A DNA stretch of 64,000 nt from Oxalobacteraceae bacterium UBA6018 (GTDB taxonomy: Bacteria; Pseudomonadota; Gammaproteobacteria; Burkholderiales; Burkholderiaceae_D), in assembly GCA_002428015.1 (NCBI GenBank), contig DIZW01000124.1, positions 12,876 to 76,875 on the forward strand, written 5' to 3'. Below the pieces are notes generated by a model. It was not told where the DNA came from. It did no database searches and saw nothing but the letters and a program-made list of their open reading frames with translations. How positions within the stretch are numbered: the stretch's first letter is position 1; each line of letters opens with the position of its first letter. Made by a program: the position numbers and the translations under genes. Positions 1 to 8,173 of the stretch are shown in pieces.

Positions 1-625
1 GGGTGAGCACGCGCTCGTAGAGAGCCGGGTCGCTGGTGACGAACATGCCGCCTTCGCCGGTGGTGATGGTCTTGGTGCCGTGGAAGGAGAAGGCGCCGAA
101 CGCGCCCATGGCGCCGGCGCGGCGGCCGCCCTTCCACACCGAGCCGACCGCCTCGGCGGCGTCCTCGATGACGGGAATGCCGTGGCGCGCGCCGATGTCC
201 AGCAGGCGGTCCATGTCGCACAGGTTGCCGTACAGGTGGACCGCCAGGATGGCGCGGGTGCGCGGCGTGATCGCCTGCTCCACCTTGGCCGGGTCCAGGC
301 ACCAGGAGTCGGCCAGCACGTCGACGAACACCGGGGTGGCGCCCAGGTGCACGATGGGCGAGGCCGAGGCGATCCAGTTGGTGTCGGCCATGATGACCTC
401 GTCGCCGGCGCCGATGCCCAGCGCCGCCATCCCCATGTGCAGCGCGCCGGTGCAGCTGGAGGTGGCGATGGCGTAGCCCACGCCCAGGTGCGCGCGGAAG
501 GCGCCCTCGAAGCGGGTCAGGTAGTCGTAGCACTTCTCGCCCCAGCCGTTGGCGGCGGCGTCGGTGGCGTAGGCCACCTCGCGCTCGGTGATCGAGGGCT
601 TGGTGTAGTGGATGCGCGCGTTCAT
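1..625 (-). CDS. DegT/DnrJ/EryC1/StrS-family sugar aminotransferase (C-terminus outside window)
   Basis: PLP-dependent aminotransferase that would put an amino group on a keto-sugar nucleotide in the cytoplasm. The first 208 codons are present and the gene runs off the left edge. Visible motifs are the EDAAEA segment with the pyridine-binding Asp at about residue 155, and FHGTKTITTGEGG with the Schiff-base Lys at about 184. A Lys here argues for a true aminotransferase rather than the RfbH-type 3-dehydrase, which has His at this position. It resembles perosamine-synthase-like enzymes. The ATG overlaps the stop of the methyltransferase gene by 4 bp (ATGA), so it is the last visible gene of the rfbF operon. 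The exact sugar and carbon position cannot be read from the sequence. Confidence 0.88.
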   Translation of the reverse strand, partial: MNARIHYTKPSITEREVAYATDAAANGWGEKCYDYLTRFEGAFRAHLGVGYAIATSSCTGALHMGMAALGIGAGDEVIMADTNWIASASPIVHLGATPVFVDVLADSWCLDPAKVEQAITPRTRAILAVHLYGNLCDMDRLLDIGARHGIPVIEDAAEAVGSVWKGGRRAGAMGAFGAFSFHGTKTITTGEGGMFVTSDPALYERVLT

Positions 626-1845
626 GCGATTTCCAGGCGCGGCACGGCGGTCACGAAGCGCGTGCCAAGCGCCGCCAGGGCGGCGTTCTGCTGGCGCACC
701 TCGGCGGCGATATTCCAGGGCAGGATCAGCACGAAATCGGGGCGCCGCTCGGCCAGCGCCTGGGGCGCCAGGATGGGGATATGACTGCCCGGCATGAACT
801 TGCCCTGCTTGGCGGCGGCCGCGTCGCACACGAAGGGCAGCAGGTCCGGCTTGACGCCGGCGTAGTTGAGCAGGGTGTTGCCCTTGGCCGCCGCGCCGTA
901 GGCCGCCACGCTCTTGCCGGCGCGCTTCTGCTCGATCAGGAAGGCCAGCAGGTCGTCCTTGAGGGCGTCGGCGCGCGCCTGGAAGCCCTGGTAGGCGGCC
1001 AGGCTGCGCATGCCGCGCTCCTCTTCCGTGCCCAGCATGCGCGCCACCGCCGGCGTGGCCGCGCGCGGGTCGTCCGCGTGGCAGCCGAACACGCGCAGGC
1101 TGCCACCGTGGGTAGTGAGCTCCTCGACGTCGCACACGCGCAGGCCCGCGGCCGCGAAAATCCGGCTCACGCTGGTCAGCGAGAGGTAGGAGAAGTGTTC
1201 GTGGTAGACCGTGTCGAACTGGGTGAATTCGAGCAGGCGCATCAGGTGGGGGAACTCGAGCGTGACGGTGCCGCCCGGTTTCAGCGCGGCCGTGATCCCG
1301 CGCGTGAAGTCGTTGATGTCGGGGACGTGGGCGTACACGTTGTTCCCGGCGATCAGGTCGGCCTGGCGTCCCTGCGCGGCCAGCTGGCGGCCCAGCGCCT
1401 CGCCGAAGAACTCGCGCAGGACCGGAATGCCGAGCGCCTCGGCGGCGGCGGCCGTGCTGGCGGTCGGCTCGATGCCCAGGCAGGGGATGCCGGCGGCGAC
1501 GAAGTTCTTGAGCAGGTAGCCGTCGTTGGAGGCCAGCTCGATCACGTGGCTCGCGCCGCTCAGGCCGAGCCGCTCGGTCATCGCCCGCGCGTAGCGCTCG
1601 GCGTGGGCCAGCCAGCCGGTCGAGGTGGACGAGAAGTAGGCGTACTCGCTGCTGAACAGTTCATCGGCCTCGGTGTAGTCGTCGGTCTGCACCAGCCAGC
1701 AGTGCTCGCACACGAACAGCTTGAGCGGGTAGTAGCGCTCCGGCCGCGCCAGGTCGGCGCAGCTCAGGTAGGCGTTCGACGGCGGCGCGAAGCCGAGATC
1801 GAGGAACACGTGTTCAAGCGGATTGCTGCAATGGCGGCAGTTCAT
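622..1845 (-). CDS. SAM-dependent sugar C-methyltransferase (TylCIII/EvaC-like)
   Basis: 407-residue class I methyltransferase of the family that adds a C-methyl group to NDP-keto-deoxysugars. The N-terminus has a zinc-site pattern, Cys3-x2-Cys6 and Cys46-x2-Cys49. The SAM motif VIELASNDGYLL begins at about residue 101. The C-terminal half has YGAAAKGNTLLN and a Rossmann-like domain, as in Methyltransf_13/14 family proteins. The start at MNCRHC was chosen because the zinc motif begins there and the ATG overlaps the upstream gene's stop by 4 bp; the longer open frame upstream is low-complexity readthrough of rfbC. It sits between the epimerase and the aminotransferase, suggesting a branched amino sugar. 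The substrate is inferred. Confidence 0.85.
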   Translation of the reverse strand: MNCRHCSNPLEHVFLDLGFAPPSNAYLSCADLARPERYYPLKLFVCEHCWLVQTDDYTEADELFSSEYAYFSSTSTGWLAHAERYARAMTERLGLSGASHVIELASNDGYLLKNFVAAGIPCLGIEPTASTAAAAEALGIPVLREFFGEALGRQLAAQGRQADLIAGNNVYAHVPDINDFTRGITAALKPGGTVTLEFPHLMRLLEFTQFDTVYHEHFSYLSLTSVSRIFAAAGLRVCDVEELTTHGGSLRVFGCHADDPRAATPAVARMLGTEEERGMRSLAAYQGFQARADALKDDLLAFLIEQKRAGKSVAAYGAAAKGNTLLNYAGVKPDLLPFVCDAAAAKQGKFMPGSHIPILAPQALAERRPDFVLILPWNIAAEVRQQNAALAALGTRFVTAVPRLEIA

Positions 1846-2393
1846 AGGACGATTCCTGAAAAATCGGGGGTGAGCAGGGGATGGCCGGCGTCGCGCTGTG
1901 ACAGGTCGGCGATGGGCAGCGGCCAGTCGATGGCCAGGCGTGGATCGGTGCAGCGCAGGCCGCCCTCGGAGGCGGCGCTGTAAAACTCGGTGTGCAGGTA
2001 CAGCAGTTCGCTGCTCGGGTCGAGCACCTGGAAGCCGTGCGCGAAGCCTTCCGGGATGATCATCATGCGCGCGTTGTCGGCGCTCAGTTCCTCGGCGTGC
2101 CACTGGAGGAAGGTGGGCGAGCCGGCGCGCAGGTCCAGCGCCACGTCCCACACCCGCCCCTTGAGGCAGCGCACCAGCTTCATTTCGGCGTGTGGCGCGC
2201 GCTGGAAGTGCAGGCCGCGCACGGCGCCGCGCGTGGTGGTGAAGGACTGGTTGATCTGGGCCACCTGGCGCGTGCCGATGGCAGCCTCCAGCTCGCGCGC
2301 GCAGAACAGGCGCGCAAAAGCGCCGCGGTGGTCGGCGATGGGCGTGGTGTCGGCCACCATCAGGCCGGCCAGCGCGGTGAGCCGCAGTTTCAT
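1842..2393 (-). CDS. rfbC: dTDP-4-dehydrorhamnose 3,5-epimerase family protein (RfbC-like)
   Basis: 183-residue cupin-fold sugar-nucleotide epimerase. Family motifs are INQSFTTTRGAVRGLHFQ with the catalytic His in GLHFQ, KLVRCLKGRVWDVALDLR, and IIPEGFAHGFQVL. Classical RfbC acts on dTDP-4-keto-6-deoxyglucose. Here the operon supplies a CDP-sugar through rfbF and rfbG, so the substrate is more likely CDP-4-keto-6-deoxyglucose or a derivative, and the symbol marks the family only. The start ATG overlaps the rfbG stop and the stop overlaps the next ATG, each by 4 bp, which implies translational coupling. Confidence 0.85.
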   Translation of the reverse strand: MKLRLTALAGLMVADTTPIADHRGAFARLFCARELEAAIGTRQVAQINQSFTTTRGAVRGLHFQRAPHAEMKLVRCLKGRVWDVALDLRAGSPTFLQWHAEELSADNARMMIIPEGFAHGFQVLDPSSELLYLHTEFYSAASEGGLRCTDPRLAIDWPLPIADLSQRDAGHPLLTPDFSGIVL

Positions 2394-3469
2394 GCCTGGG
2401 CCCAGGGCACGCCGGCCGCGCGCGCGTCGCCGACGTACTCGGCCAGCTGGGCGTGCGAGACCGCCTTGCCGCCGGCGTAGAACGCGCGGTACCAGGCGGC
2501 GGTGGCTTCCAGCGCGCGCTCGAGCGCCCATACCGGCTGCCATTGCAGCTGGGCGCGCGCCTTGGCGCTGTCCAGGTACAGCAGGTTGGCCTCGTGCGGC
2601 TGGGGCGCGCTCGACACGTTCCAGGCCAGCTCGGGCCAGTGCGCGCGCAGGCGCGTGAGCACCTCCTCGACGCTGCGGTTGCCGTCCGGTTCGGGGCCGA
2701 AGTTGAACGGCGCGGCGAAGCTGGCGTCGCCGGTCAGCAGGCGCTGGCCCAGCAGCAGGTAGCCGCTGAGCGACTCGAGCACGTGCTGCCAGGGCCGGGT
2801 GGCGCGCGGCGAGCGGATCTCGAGCGCCTGGCCGCGCGCGACGGCGCGCACCAGGTCCGGAATCAGGCGGTCGTCCGACCAGTCGCCGCCGCCGATCACG
2901 TTGCCGGCGCGCGCGGTGGCCAGCAACGGGCCGCGCCCGGCGTCGAAGAAGGCCTTGCGGTAGCTGGCCGCGACCAGTTCGGCGCCGGCCTTGGAGGCGC
3001 TGTAGGGATCGTGCCCGCCGAGCGCGTCGAGCTCGCGGTAGCCCCAGGGCCACTCGCGGTTGTCGTAGCATTTGTCGGTGGTGACCGCCACCACGGCCTG
3101 CACGCCCGGCGTCTTGCGGCAGGCTTCGAGCAGGTTGGCCGTGCCCATCACGTTGGTCGACCAGGTCTCGAGCGGATCGGCGTAGGAGCGCCGCACCAGC
3201 GGCTGGGCCGCCAGGTGGAACACGATCTCGGGCTGCGCCTCGGCCACGGCCGCGGCCAGGGCGGCCGCGTCGCGGATGTCGATAACGCGGCTGTTGAGGT
3301 CCAGCGCGAGCGCGTCCCAGTGGTTCGGCGCGGTGTACGGCGCCAGCGCGATGCCGGTCAGCTTGGCGCCGAGCTGTTCGAGCCACAGGCTCAGCCAGCT
3401 GCCCTTGAAGCCGGTGTGGCCCGTGACGAGCACGCGGCGGCCGCGGTAGGCATCGCCGAACAGGGTCAT
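2390..3469 (-). CDS. rfbG: CDP-glucose 4,6-dehydratase
   Basis: 359-residue short-chain dehydrogenase/reductase-type enzyme converting CDP-glucose to CDP-4-keto-6-deoxyglucose. The NAD motif VTGHTGFKG is at residues 15-23. VVAVTTDKCYDN and DPYSASKAGAELV carry the active-site Thr/Asp and the YxxxK pair. RAGNVIGGGDWSDDRLIPD and RPWQHVLESLSGYLLL are hallmarks of this dehydratase. Length is normal for RfbG. It overlaps rfbF by 4 bp upstream and the epimerase gene by 4 bp downstream. Confidence 0.93.
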   Translation of the reverse strand: MTLFGDAYRGRRVLVTGHTGFKGSWLSLWLEQLGAKLTGIALAPYTAPNHWDALALDLNSRVIDIRDAAALAAAVAEAQPEIVFHLAAQPLVRRSYADPLETWSTNVMGTANLLEACRKTPGVQAVVAVTTDKCYDNREWPWGYRELDALGGHDPYSASKAGAELVAASYRKAFFDAGRGPLLATARAGNVIGGGDWSDDRLIPDLVRAVARGQALEIRSPRATRPWQHVLESLSGYLLLGQRLLTGDASFAAPFNFGPEPDGNRSVEEVLTRLRAHWPELAWNVSSAPQPHEANLLYLDSAKARAQLQWQPVWALERALEATAAWYRAFYAGGKAVSHAQLAEYVGDARAAGVPWAQA

Positions 3470-4233
3470 TGCCAGATCTTCCAGGGCGGGGTGGTGCGCC
3501 ACAATTCTTCGAGCTGGGTCTTGTCGCGCAGGGTGTCCATGGCCTGCCAGAAGCCGGCGTGCTGGAACGCCATCAGCTCGCCCTTCTCGGCCAGCGCCTG
3601 CAGCGGGGTCGATTCCCAGCCGGTCTGGTCGCCTTCGATGTAGTCGATCACGCCCGGTTCGAGCACGAAGAAGCCGCCGTTGATCCAGGCCCCGTCGCCG
3701 GCCGGCTTCTCCTGGAAGCTGTTGACGGCGCCGCCGTCGATATTGAGGGCGCCGTAGCGCCCGGGCGGCTGGATCGCGGTGACCGTGGCCAGTTTGCCAT
3801 GTTCGCGGTGGAAGGCGATCTGCTTGCCGATATCGAGGTCGCTGACGCCGTCGCCGTAGGTGAAGCAGAAGGTGTCGTCGCCGACGTATTCGCGCACGCG
3901 CTTGAGGCGTCCGCCGGTGAGGGTGTCCGGGCCGGTGTCGACCAGGGTGACCTTCCATGGCTCGGCGTGGCGGTGGTGCACCTCCATCGAGTTGTGCGCC
4001 ATGTCGAAGGTCACGTCCGACATGTGCAGGAAGTAGTTGGCGAAGTATTCCTTGATGACGTAGCCGCGGTAGCCCAGGCAGATCACGAACTCGTTGATGC
4101 CGTAGTGCGAGTAGGTCTTCATGATGTGCCACAGGATCGGCTTGCCGCCGATCTCGATCATCGGCTTGGGCCGCAGGTGCGACTCCTCGCTGATGCGGGT
4201 TCCCAGGCCGCCGGCCAGTATCACTGCTTTCAT
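3466..4233 (-). CDS. rfbF: glucose-1-phosphate cytidylyltransferase
   Basis: 255-residue nucleotidyltransferase making CDP-glucose from glucose-1-phosphate and CTP, the first committed step of CDP-deoxysugar synthesis. The N-terminal loop AGGLGTRISEESHLRPKP and the following MIEIGGKPILWHIM are diagnostic. GDGVSDLD holds the metal-binding Asp, and FQEKPAGDGAWINGGFFV is typical of the family. Full length. A good Shine-Dalgarno AAGGAG lies about 6 nt before the ATG. It is the first gene of the five-gene minus-strand operon. Confidence 0.95.
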   Translation of the reverse strand: MKAVILAGGLGTRISEESHLRPKPMIEIGGKPILWHIMKTYSHYGINEFVICLGYRGYVIKEYFANYFLHMSDVTFDMAHNSMEVHHRHAEPWKVTLVDTGPDTLTGGRLKRVREYVGDDTFCFTYGDGVSDLDIGKQIAFHREHGKLATVTAIQPPGRYGALNIDGGAVNSFQEKPAGDGAWINGGFFVLEPGVIDYIEGDQTGWESTPLQALAEKGELMAFQHAGFWQAMDTLRDKTQLEELWRTTPPWKIWQ

Positions 4234-4558
4234 GCGCTTCTCCTTGCGAGATCGGGGTGGCCGGGAACGGCGGCGCCATGCGCTCGGTTTGTCATTGTTA
4301 TCACCATGGTGTAGTCAGGCGCGGGCAGCACAAAGTATCCGTCGCGGCCCGCGCGCCTGTCAAGCTGCCGGGCCCGTATGAATTCGAGCCTACAGATTAG
4401 CGCCGCGCGCCGACAACGAATCCATGAATTAAGGGGGCTTGTGCCCGCATGTTTATCGCTTTAACGCGCACCCGCTGGGTTAGAATCATCGTCGAACCAA
4501 GTGCCGCCAACAGGGAGGCGTGAAGGATCGTTACTCTTAAAGGCTGCCGCAACCAACG
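4234..4558. other. divergent intergenic region, rfbF and type I secretion ABC gene
   Basis: 325 bp without a convincing gene. It must hold the promoter of the minus-strand sugar operon and that of the plus-strand secretion genes. A TAGAAT hexamer at 4481-4486 is a possible -10 for the plus-strand transcript, but no good -35 is visible, so no promoter is claimed. The Shine-Dalgarno before the ABC gene is weak, an AAAGG about 14 nt upstream of its ATG. Confidence 0.5.
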
Positions 4559-6700
4559 ATGAGTACCCCATTTACCCATTCCGTCGTCCAGTGTCTGACC
4601 GCGATCGCGCAGCACCATGGACTGCAGGTCAATCCCGAACGCTTGATCGAACAGTACGCGCTGGGCACCGAGGAGCCCACCGCCAGCCTGCTGCAGCGCA
4701 TGGCGTCGGACATAGGCCTGCGTGTCAAGACCGACAAGCTGAATTGGGCCTCCCTGCTGGCCCAGGGCGGCGTGTTCCCGCTGATGGCGCGCCTGGCCAA
4801 CGGTAACGGCGTGATCGTGGTCGGGGTGCGCAACGAGGGCGCCGACCGCGTCGCCATCCTCGATCCGACCCAGGACAAGTCGGGCGTGATCCTGGTCGAC
4901 CGCGAGCAGTTCTGCTCGCGCTGGAACGGCGAGGTCGTGTTCATGAAGCGCGAGCATTCGCTGACCGACCTGAATCAGCCGTTCTCGCTGCGCTGGTTCA
5001 TTCCCGAGATCCTCAAGCAGAAGGCCGCCTTCCGCGACATCGCCCTGGCCGCGATGGCCATGAACTTGCTGGCGCTGGCCTCGCCGATCTTCTTCCAGCT
5101 GGTGATCGACAAGGTGCTGGTGCACCAGAGCGCCTCGACCCTGTGGGTGCTGGGCGTGGGCGTGGTGATCGCGATGATGTTCGATTCGCTGTTCGGCTAC
5201 CTGCGCCAGATGCTCACGCTGTCGGCCACCAACAAGATCGACATGCGCCTGACGCGGCGCTGCTTCGCCCACCTGATGTCGCTGCCGATCGACTATTTCG
5301 AGACCACCACCGCCGGCGTGGTCACGCGCCACATGCAGCAGCTCGAGCGCATCCGCAGCTTCCTGACCGGGCGCATGTTCTTCACCGTCCTGGACTCGAC
5401 CGCGCTGCTGATCTTCCTGCCGATCCTGTTCACCTATTCGGTCAAGCTGGCGATGATCACCCTGATGTTCACCCTGGCCATCGCGGCCGTGGTGGGCGGC
5501 ATGGTGCCGACCTTCCAGCGCCGCCTGAACGAGCTGTACTCGGCCGAGGGCAAGCGCCAGGCCATGCTGGTCGAGACCATCCATGGCATGCGCACCGTGA
5601 AGGGGCTGGCGATCGAGCCGACCCAGCGCAAGGACTGGGACCAGCGCTCGGCCGAGGCGATCACCATGCACTTCCGGGTCGGGCGCATCTCGATCACCGG
5701 CAACGCGGTCACCGATTTCCTCGGCAAGCTGCTGCCGGTGGTGATCATCGTGGTCGGCGCCCAGGGCGTGTTCGACCAGACCCTGACCGTGGGCGCGCTG
5801 ATCGCCTTCCAGATGCTGGCCGGGCGGGTGGTCGCGCCGCTCATCTCGATCGTCGGCCTGGTCAACGAATACCAGGAGACCGCGCTGTCGGTGCGCATGC
5901 TGGGCGAGGTCATGAACCGCGCGCCGGAAGGGCGCATGGGCGCCGGCGGCCTGCGTCCGCAGCTGGCCGGCGAGATCCGCTTCGAGGACGTCACTTTCCG
6001 CTATCCGGGCGCCAGCAACACGGCGCTGGACCGCACCACCTTCACCATTCCGGCCGGCGCGGTGGTCGGCATCGTCGGGCGCAGCGGCTCCGGCAAGACC
6101 ACCCTGACCAAGCTGATACAAGGGATGTACTCGGTGCAGGAAGGCCTGGTGCGCTTCGACGGCACCGACGCGCGCGAGATCGACCTGGCCCACTTGCGGC
6201 GCCAGGTCGGCATCGTCATGCAGGAGAACTTCCTGTTCCGCGGCAGCGTGCGCGAGAACATCGCCGCCACCCGGCCCGACGCCACCTTCGAGGATATCGT
6301 GGCCGCGGCGGACGCCGCCGGCGCCTCCGAGTTCATCGAGCGCCTGCCGCAGGGCTACGACACCCTGCTCGAGGAGAACGCCTCCAACCTGTCGGGCGGC
6401 CAGAAGCAGCGCCTGTCGATCGCGCGCTCGCTGCTGGCGCGCCCGCGCGTGCTCATCCTCGACGAGGCGGCCAGCGCGCTCGACCCCGAGAGCGAGGCGA
6501 TCTTTATCCGAAACCTGTCGCGCATTGCGGTTGGCCGCACTGTCGTGATGATCTCCCACCGCCTGTCGACCCTGGTCAACGCCGATGCCATCCTGGTGAT
6601 GCAGCAGGGGCGCCTGGTCGACAGCGGCCGTCATGAGGAACTGCTGTCCCGATGCGAGACCTACCAGACTCTATGGAACCAACAAACAAGCCACCTGTGA
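4559..6700 (+). CDS. type I secretion ABC transporter, HlyB/LapB type
   Basis: 713-residue inner-membrane ABC exporter that powers one-step secretion of proteins with C-terminal signals. The N-terminal 130 residues form a C39-peptidase-like domain. Aligned by eye with HlyB, the catalytic Cys position holds Ser (THSVVQCL), so it is probably a non-cleaving, substrate-binding version. Transmembrane segments lie at about residues 155-435. The ATPase domain has Walker A GRSGSGKTT (507-515), signature LSGGQKQR, Walker B VLILDEAAS and the SHR H-loop. The next gene, an HlyD-type adaptor, overlaps its 3' end. No TolC-type outer-membrane factor is in the window. The convergent octapeptide-repeat protein is its likely substrate. 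Confidence 0.92.
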   Translation: MSTPFTHSVVQCLTAIAQHHGLQVNPERLIEQYALGTEEPTASLLQRMASDIGLRVKTDKLNWASLLAQGGVFPLMARLANGNGVIVVGVRNEGADRVAILDPTQDKSGVILVDREQFCSRWNGEVVFMKREHSLTDLNQPFSLRWFIPEILKQKAAFRDIALAAMAMNLLALASPIFFQLVIDKVLVHQSASTLWVLGVGVVIAMMFDSLFGYLRQMLTLSATNKIDMRLTRRCFAHLMSLPIDYFETTTAGVVTRHMQQLERIRSFLTGRMFFTVLDSTALLIFLPILFTYSVKLAMITLMFTLAIAAVVGGMVPTFQRRLNELYSAEGKRQAMLVETIHGMRTVKGLAIEPTQRKDWDQRSAEAITMHFRVGRISITGNAVTDFLGKLLPVVIIVVGAQGVFDQTLTVGALIAFQMLAGRVVAPLISIVGLVNEYQETALSVRMLGEVMNRAPEGRMGAGGLRPQLAGEIRFEDVTFRYPGASNTALDRTTFTIPAGAVVGIVGRSGSGKTTLTKLIQGMYSVQEGLVRFDGTDAREIDLAHLRRQVGIVMQENFLFRGSVRENIAATRPDATFEDIVAAADAAGASEFIERLPQGYDTLLEENASNLSGGQKQRLSIARSLLARPRVLILDEAASALDPESEAIFIRNLSRIAVGRTVVMISHRLSTLVNADAILVMQQGRLVDSGRHEELLSRCETYQTLWNQQTSHL

Positions 6701-8037
6701 GCGGCGACGCCGGCTCCACCGGCACCGTGATCGAGTTCCTGCCCGACGCGGACGAGATCGAACGCAGCCCGCTGCCGCCCTACCTGCGCATCACCCTGCA
6801 CACGCTGATGGCGGCGCTGGTGGTATTCATCGTCTGGGCCAGCGTGTCCCGGATCGACACGGTGGTGATCGCGCGCGGACGCCTGATCAATCCGCAGCAG
6901 AACATCGTGGTGCAGCCGATGGAGACCGCGGTGGTGCAGACGGTGAACGTGCGCGTCGGCCAGGTGGTCAAGAAGGGCGAGGTGTTGGCCACGCTCGACC
7001 CGACCTTCGCCCGCGCCGACGAGGACCAGCTGCGTTCGCGCCTGCGCAGCCTTGACACCGAGTCGCGCGGCCTGGAGGCCGAGCTGACCGGCGCGACTGG
7101 CGCGGCCGGCAAGGAATCGCAGGGCGGCGACGCCAAGCTGCAGGCGGAGCTGTCGAGTGAACGCCAGGCCAACTACAAGGCCCAGGTGAGCAAGCTGCGC
7201 GAGGCGGTCGAGCATTCCAAGGCCACCCTGGAAACCAATAAGCGCGACCAGGAAGGGCTGGCCCTGCGCCTGAAGTCGCTGCAGGAGGTCGAGCAGATGT
7301 ACGAGACGCTGGTGGCGCAGAATTTCGGCGCGCGCCTGCACCTGCTCGAAGCGCGCGACAAGCGCCTGGACGTGCAGCACACGCTGGAGATGACGGTCAG
7401 CCGCCAAACCGAGGTGCAGCGCGAGCTGGGCGCGGCCGAGGCGGAGCTGTCGGCGTTCCAGAAGAGCTGGCGCCAGAAGCAGATGGAGGAGCTCCTGACG
7501 ACCACGCGCGACCGCGATTCGGTCAACGAGCAGCTGGCCAAGGCCGACAAGCGGCGCCAGCTGGTGACCCTGGTGGCGCCGGCCGACGCGGTGGTGCTGG
7601 AGGTCGCCAAGCTGTCGCCGGGTTCGGTGGCGCGCGAGGCCGAGACCTTCTTCACCCTGGTGCCCACCGGCGGGACCATGGAGGCCGAGGTGCAGATCGA
7701 CGCGGTCGACGTGGGCTACGTGAAGGTGGGCGACAAGGCCGAGATCAAGTTCGACGCTTTCCCGTTCCAGAAGCACGGCAGCCTGAAGTCGACGGTGCGG
7801 CTGATCACCGAGGACGCCTTCAAGCGCGAGAACGTGCCGGCCAGCGGCGGCGGCGAGGCCTACTACCTGAGCCGTCTGACCCTCGGCCCGGAGCGCCTGA
7901 AGAAGCTGGGGCCGCGCGAGCGCCTGCTGCCGGGCATGACCTTGAGCGCCGAGATCGTGGTCGGCAAGCGTACCGTGATGTCCTACCTGCTGTGGCCATT
8001 GACCAAGGCGATGGACGAGTCGATCAAGGAGCCTTGA
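6652..8037 (+). CDS. type I secretion membrane fusion protein, HlyD family
   Basis: 461-residue periplasmic adaptor linking the ABC exporter to an outer-membrane channel. One membrane segment lies at about residues 40-60 (LMAALVVFIVWASV). A split biotinyl-lipoyl domain starts at about 75 (METAVVQTVNVRVGQVVKKGEVLATLDP), followed by a long coiled-coil hairpin (about 120-300). A beta-barrel and HlyD C-terminal region ends in LLPGMTLSAEIVVGKRTV. The start used overlaps the ABC gene by 49 bp. A second ATG at 6673 (MEPTNK) would shorten it by 7 residues, and neither has a perfect ribosome-binding site. Overlap with the upstream gene indicates one transcript. Confidence 0.92.
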   Translation: MRDLPDSMEPTNKPPVSGDAGSTGTVIEFLPDADEIERSPLPPYLRITLHTLMAALVVFIVWASVSRIDTVVIARGRLINPQQNIVVQPMETAVVQTVNVRVGQVVKKGEVLATLDPTFARADEDQLRSRLRSLDTESRGLEAELTGATGAAGKESQGGDAKLQAELSSERQANYKAQVSKLREAVEHSKATLETNKRDQEGLALRLKSLQEVEQMYETLVAQNFGARLHLLEARDKRLDVQHTLEMTVSRQTEVQRELGAAEAELSAFQKSWRQKQMEELLTTTRDRDSVNEQLAKADKRRQLVTLVAPADAVVLEVAKLSPGSVAREAETFFTLVPTGGTMEAEVQIDAVDVGYVKVGDKAEIKFDAFPFQKHGSLKSTVRLITEDAFKRENVPASGGGEAYYLSRLTLGPERLKKLGPRERLLPGMTLSAEIVVGKRTVMSYLLWPLTKAMDESIKEP

Positions 8038-8087
8038 CGGCGCGCGGCGCGCGTCTGCGCCGGCCGCACCCACAGTCCCCATACAGA

Positions 8088-8125
8088 AACGCCGCTGGAA
8101 TCGCGATCGCGACCAGCGGCGTTTT
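8088..8125. terminator. bidirectional hairpin between convergent genes
   Basis: Perfect 11-bp stem AACGCCGCTGG / CCAGCGGCGTT around a 14-nt loop, followed by a short T run on each strand. It lies between the stop of the HlyD gene (plus) and the stop of the repeat protein (minus) and would end both transcripts. Confidence 0.7.
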
Positions 8126-8173
8126 CACATTCCCGGGTGGCGCCGGCGCGCAGTGCGGCGCCCGCCGCACCGC

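Noticed and set aside
1..625. RfbH-type 3-dehydrase as identity of the first gene
   Set aside because: The active-site position is Lys (HGTKT), not the His of RfbH, and no Fe-S Cys pattern is seen in the part present.
4397..6634. 745-codon open frame antisense to the ABC transporter
   Set aside because: Its His/Gln/Arg-rich product is a typical shadow of GC-rich coding DNA, and the sense strand is a textbook ABC exporter.
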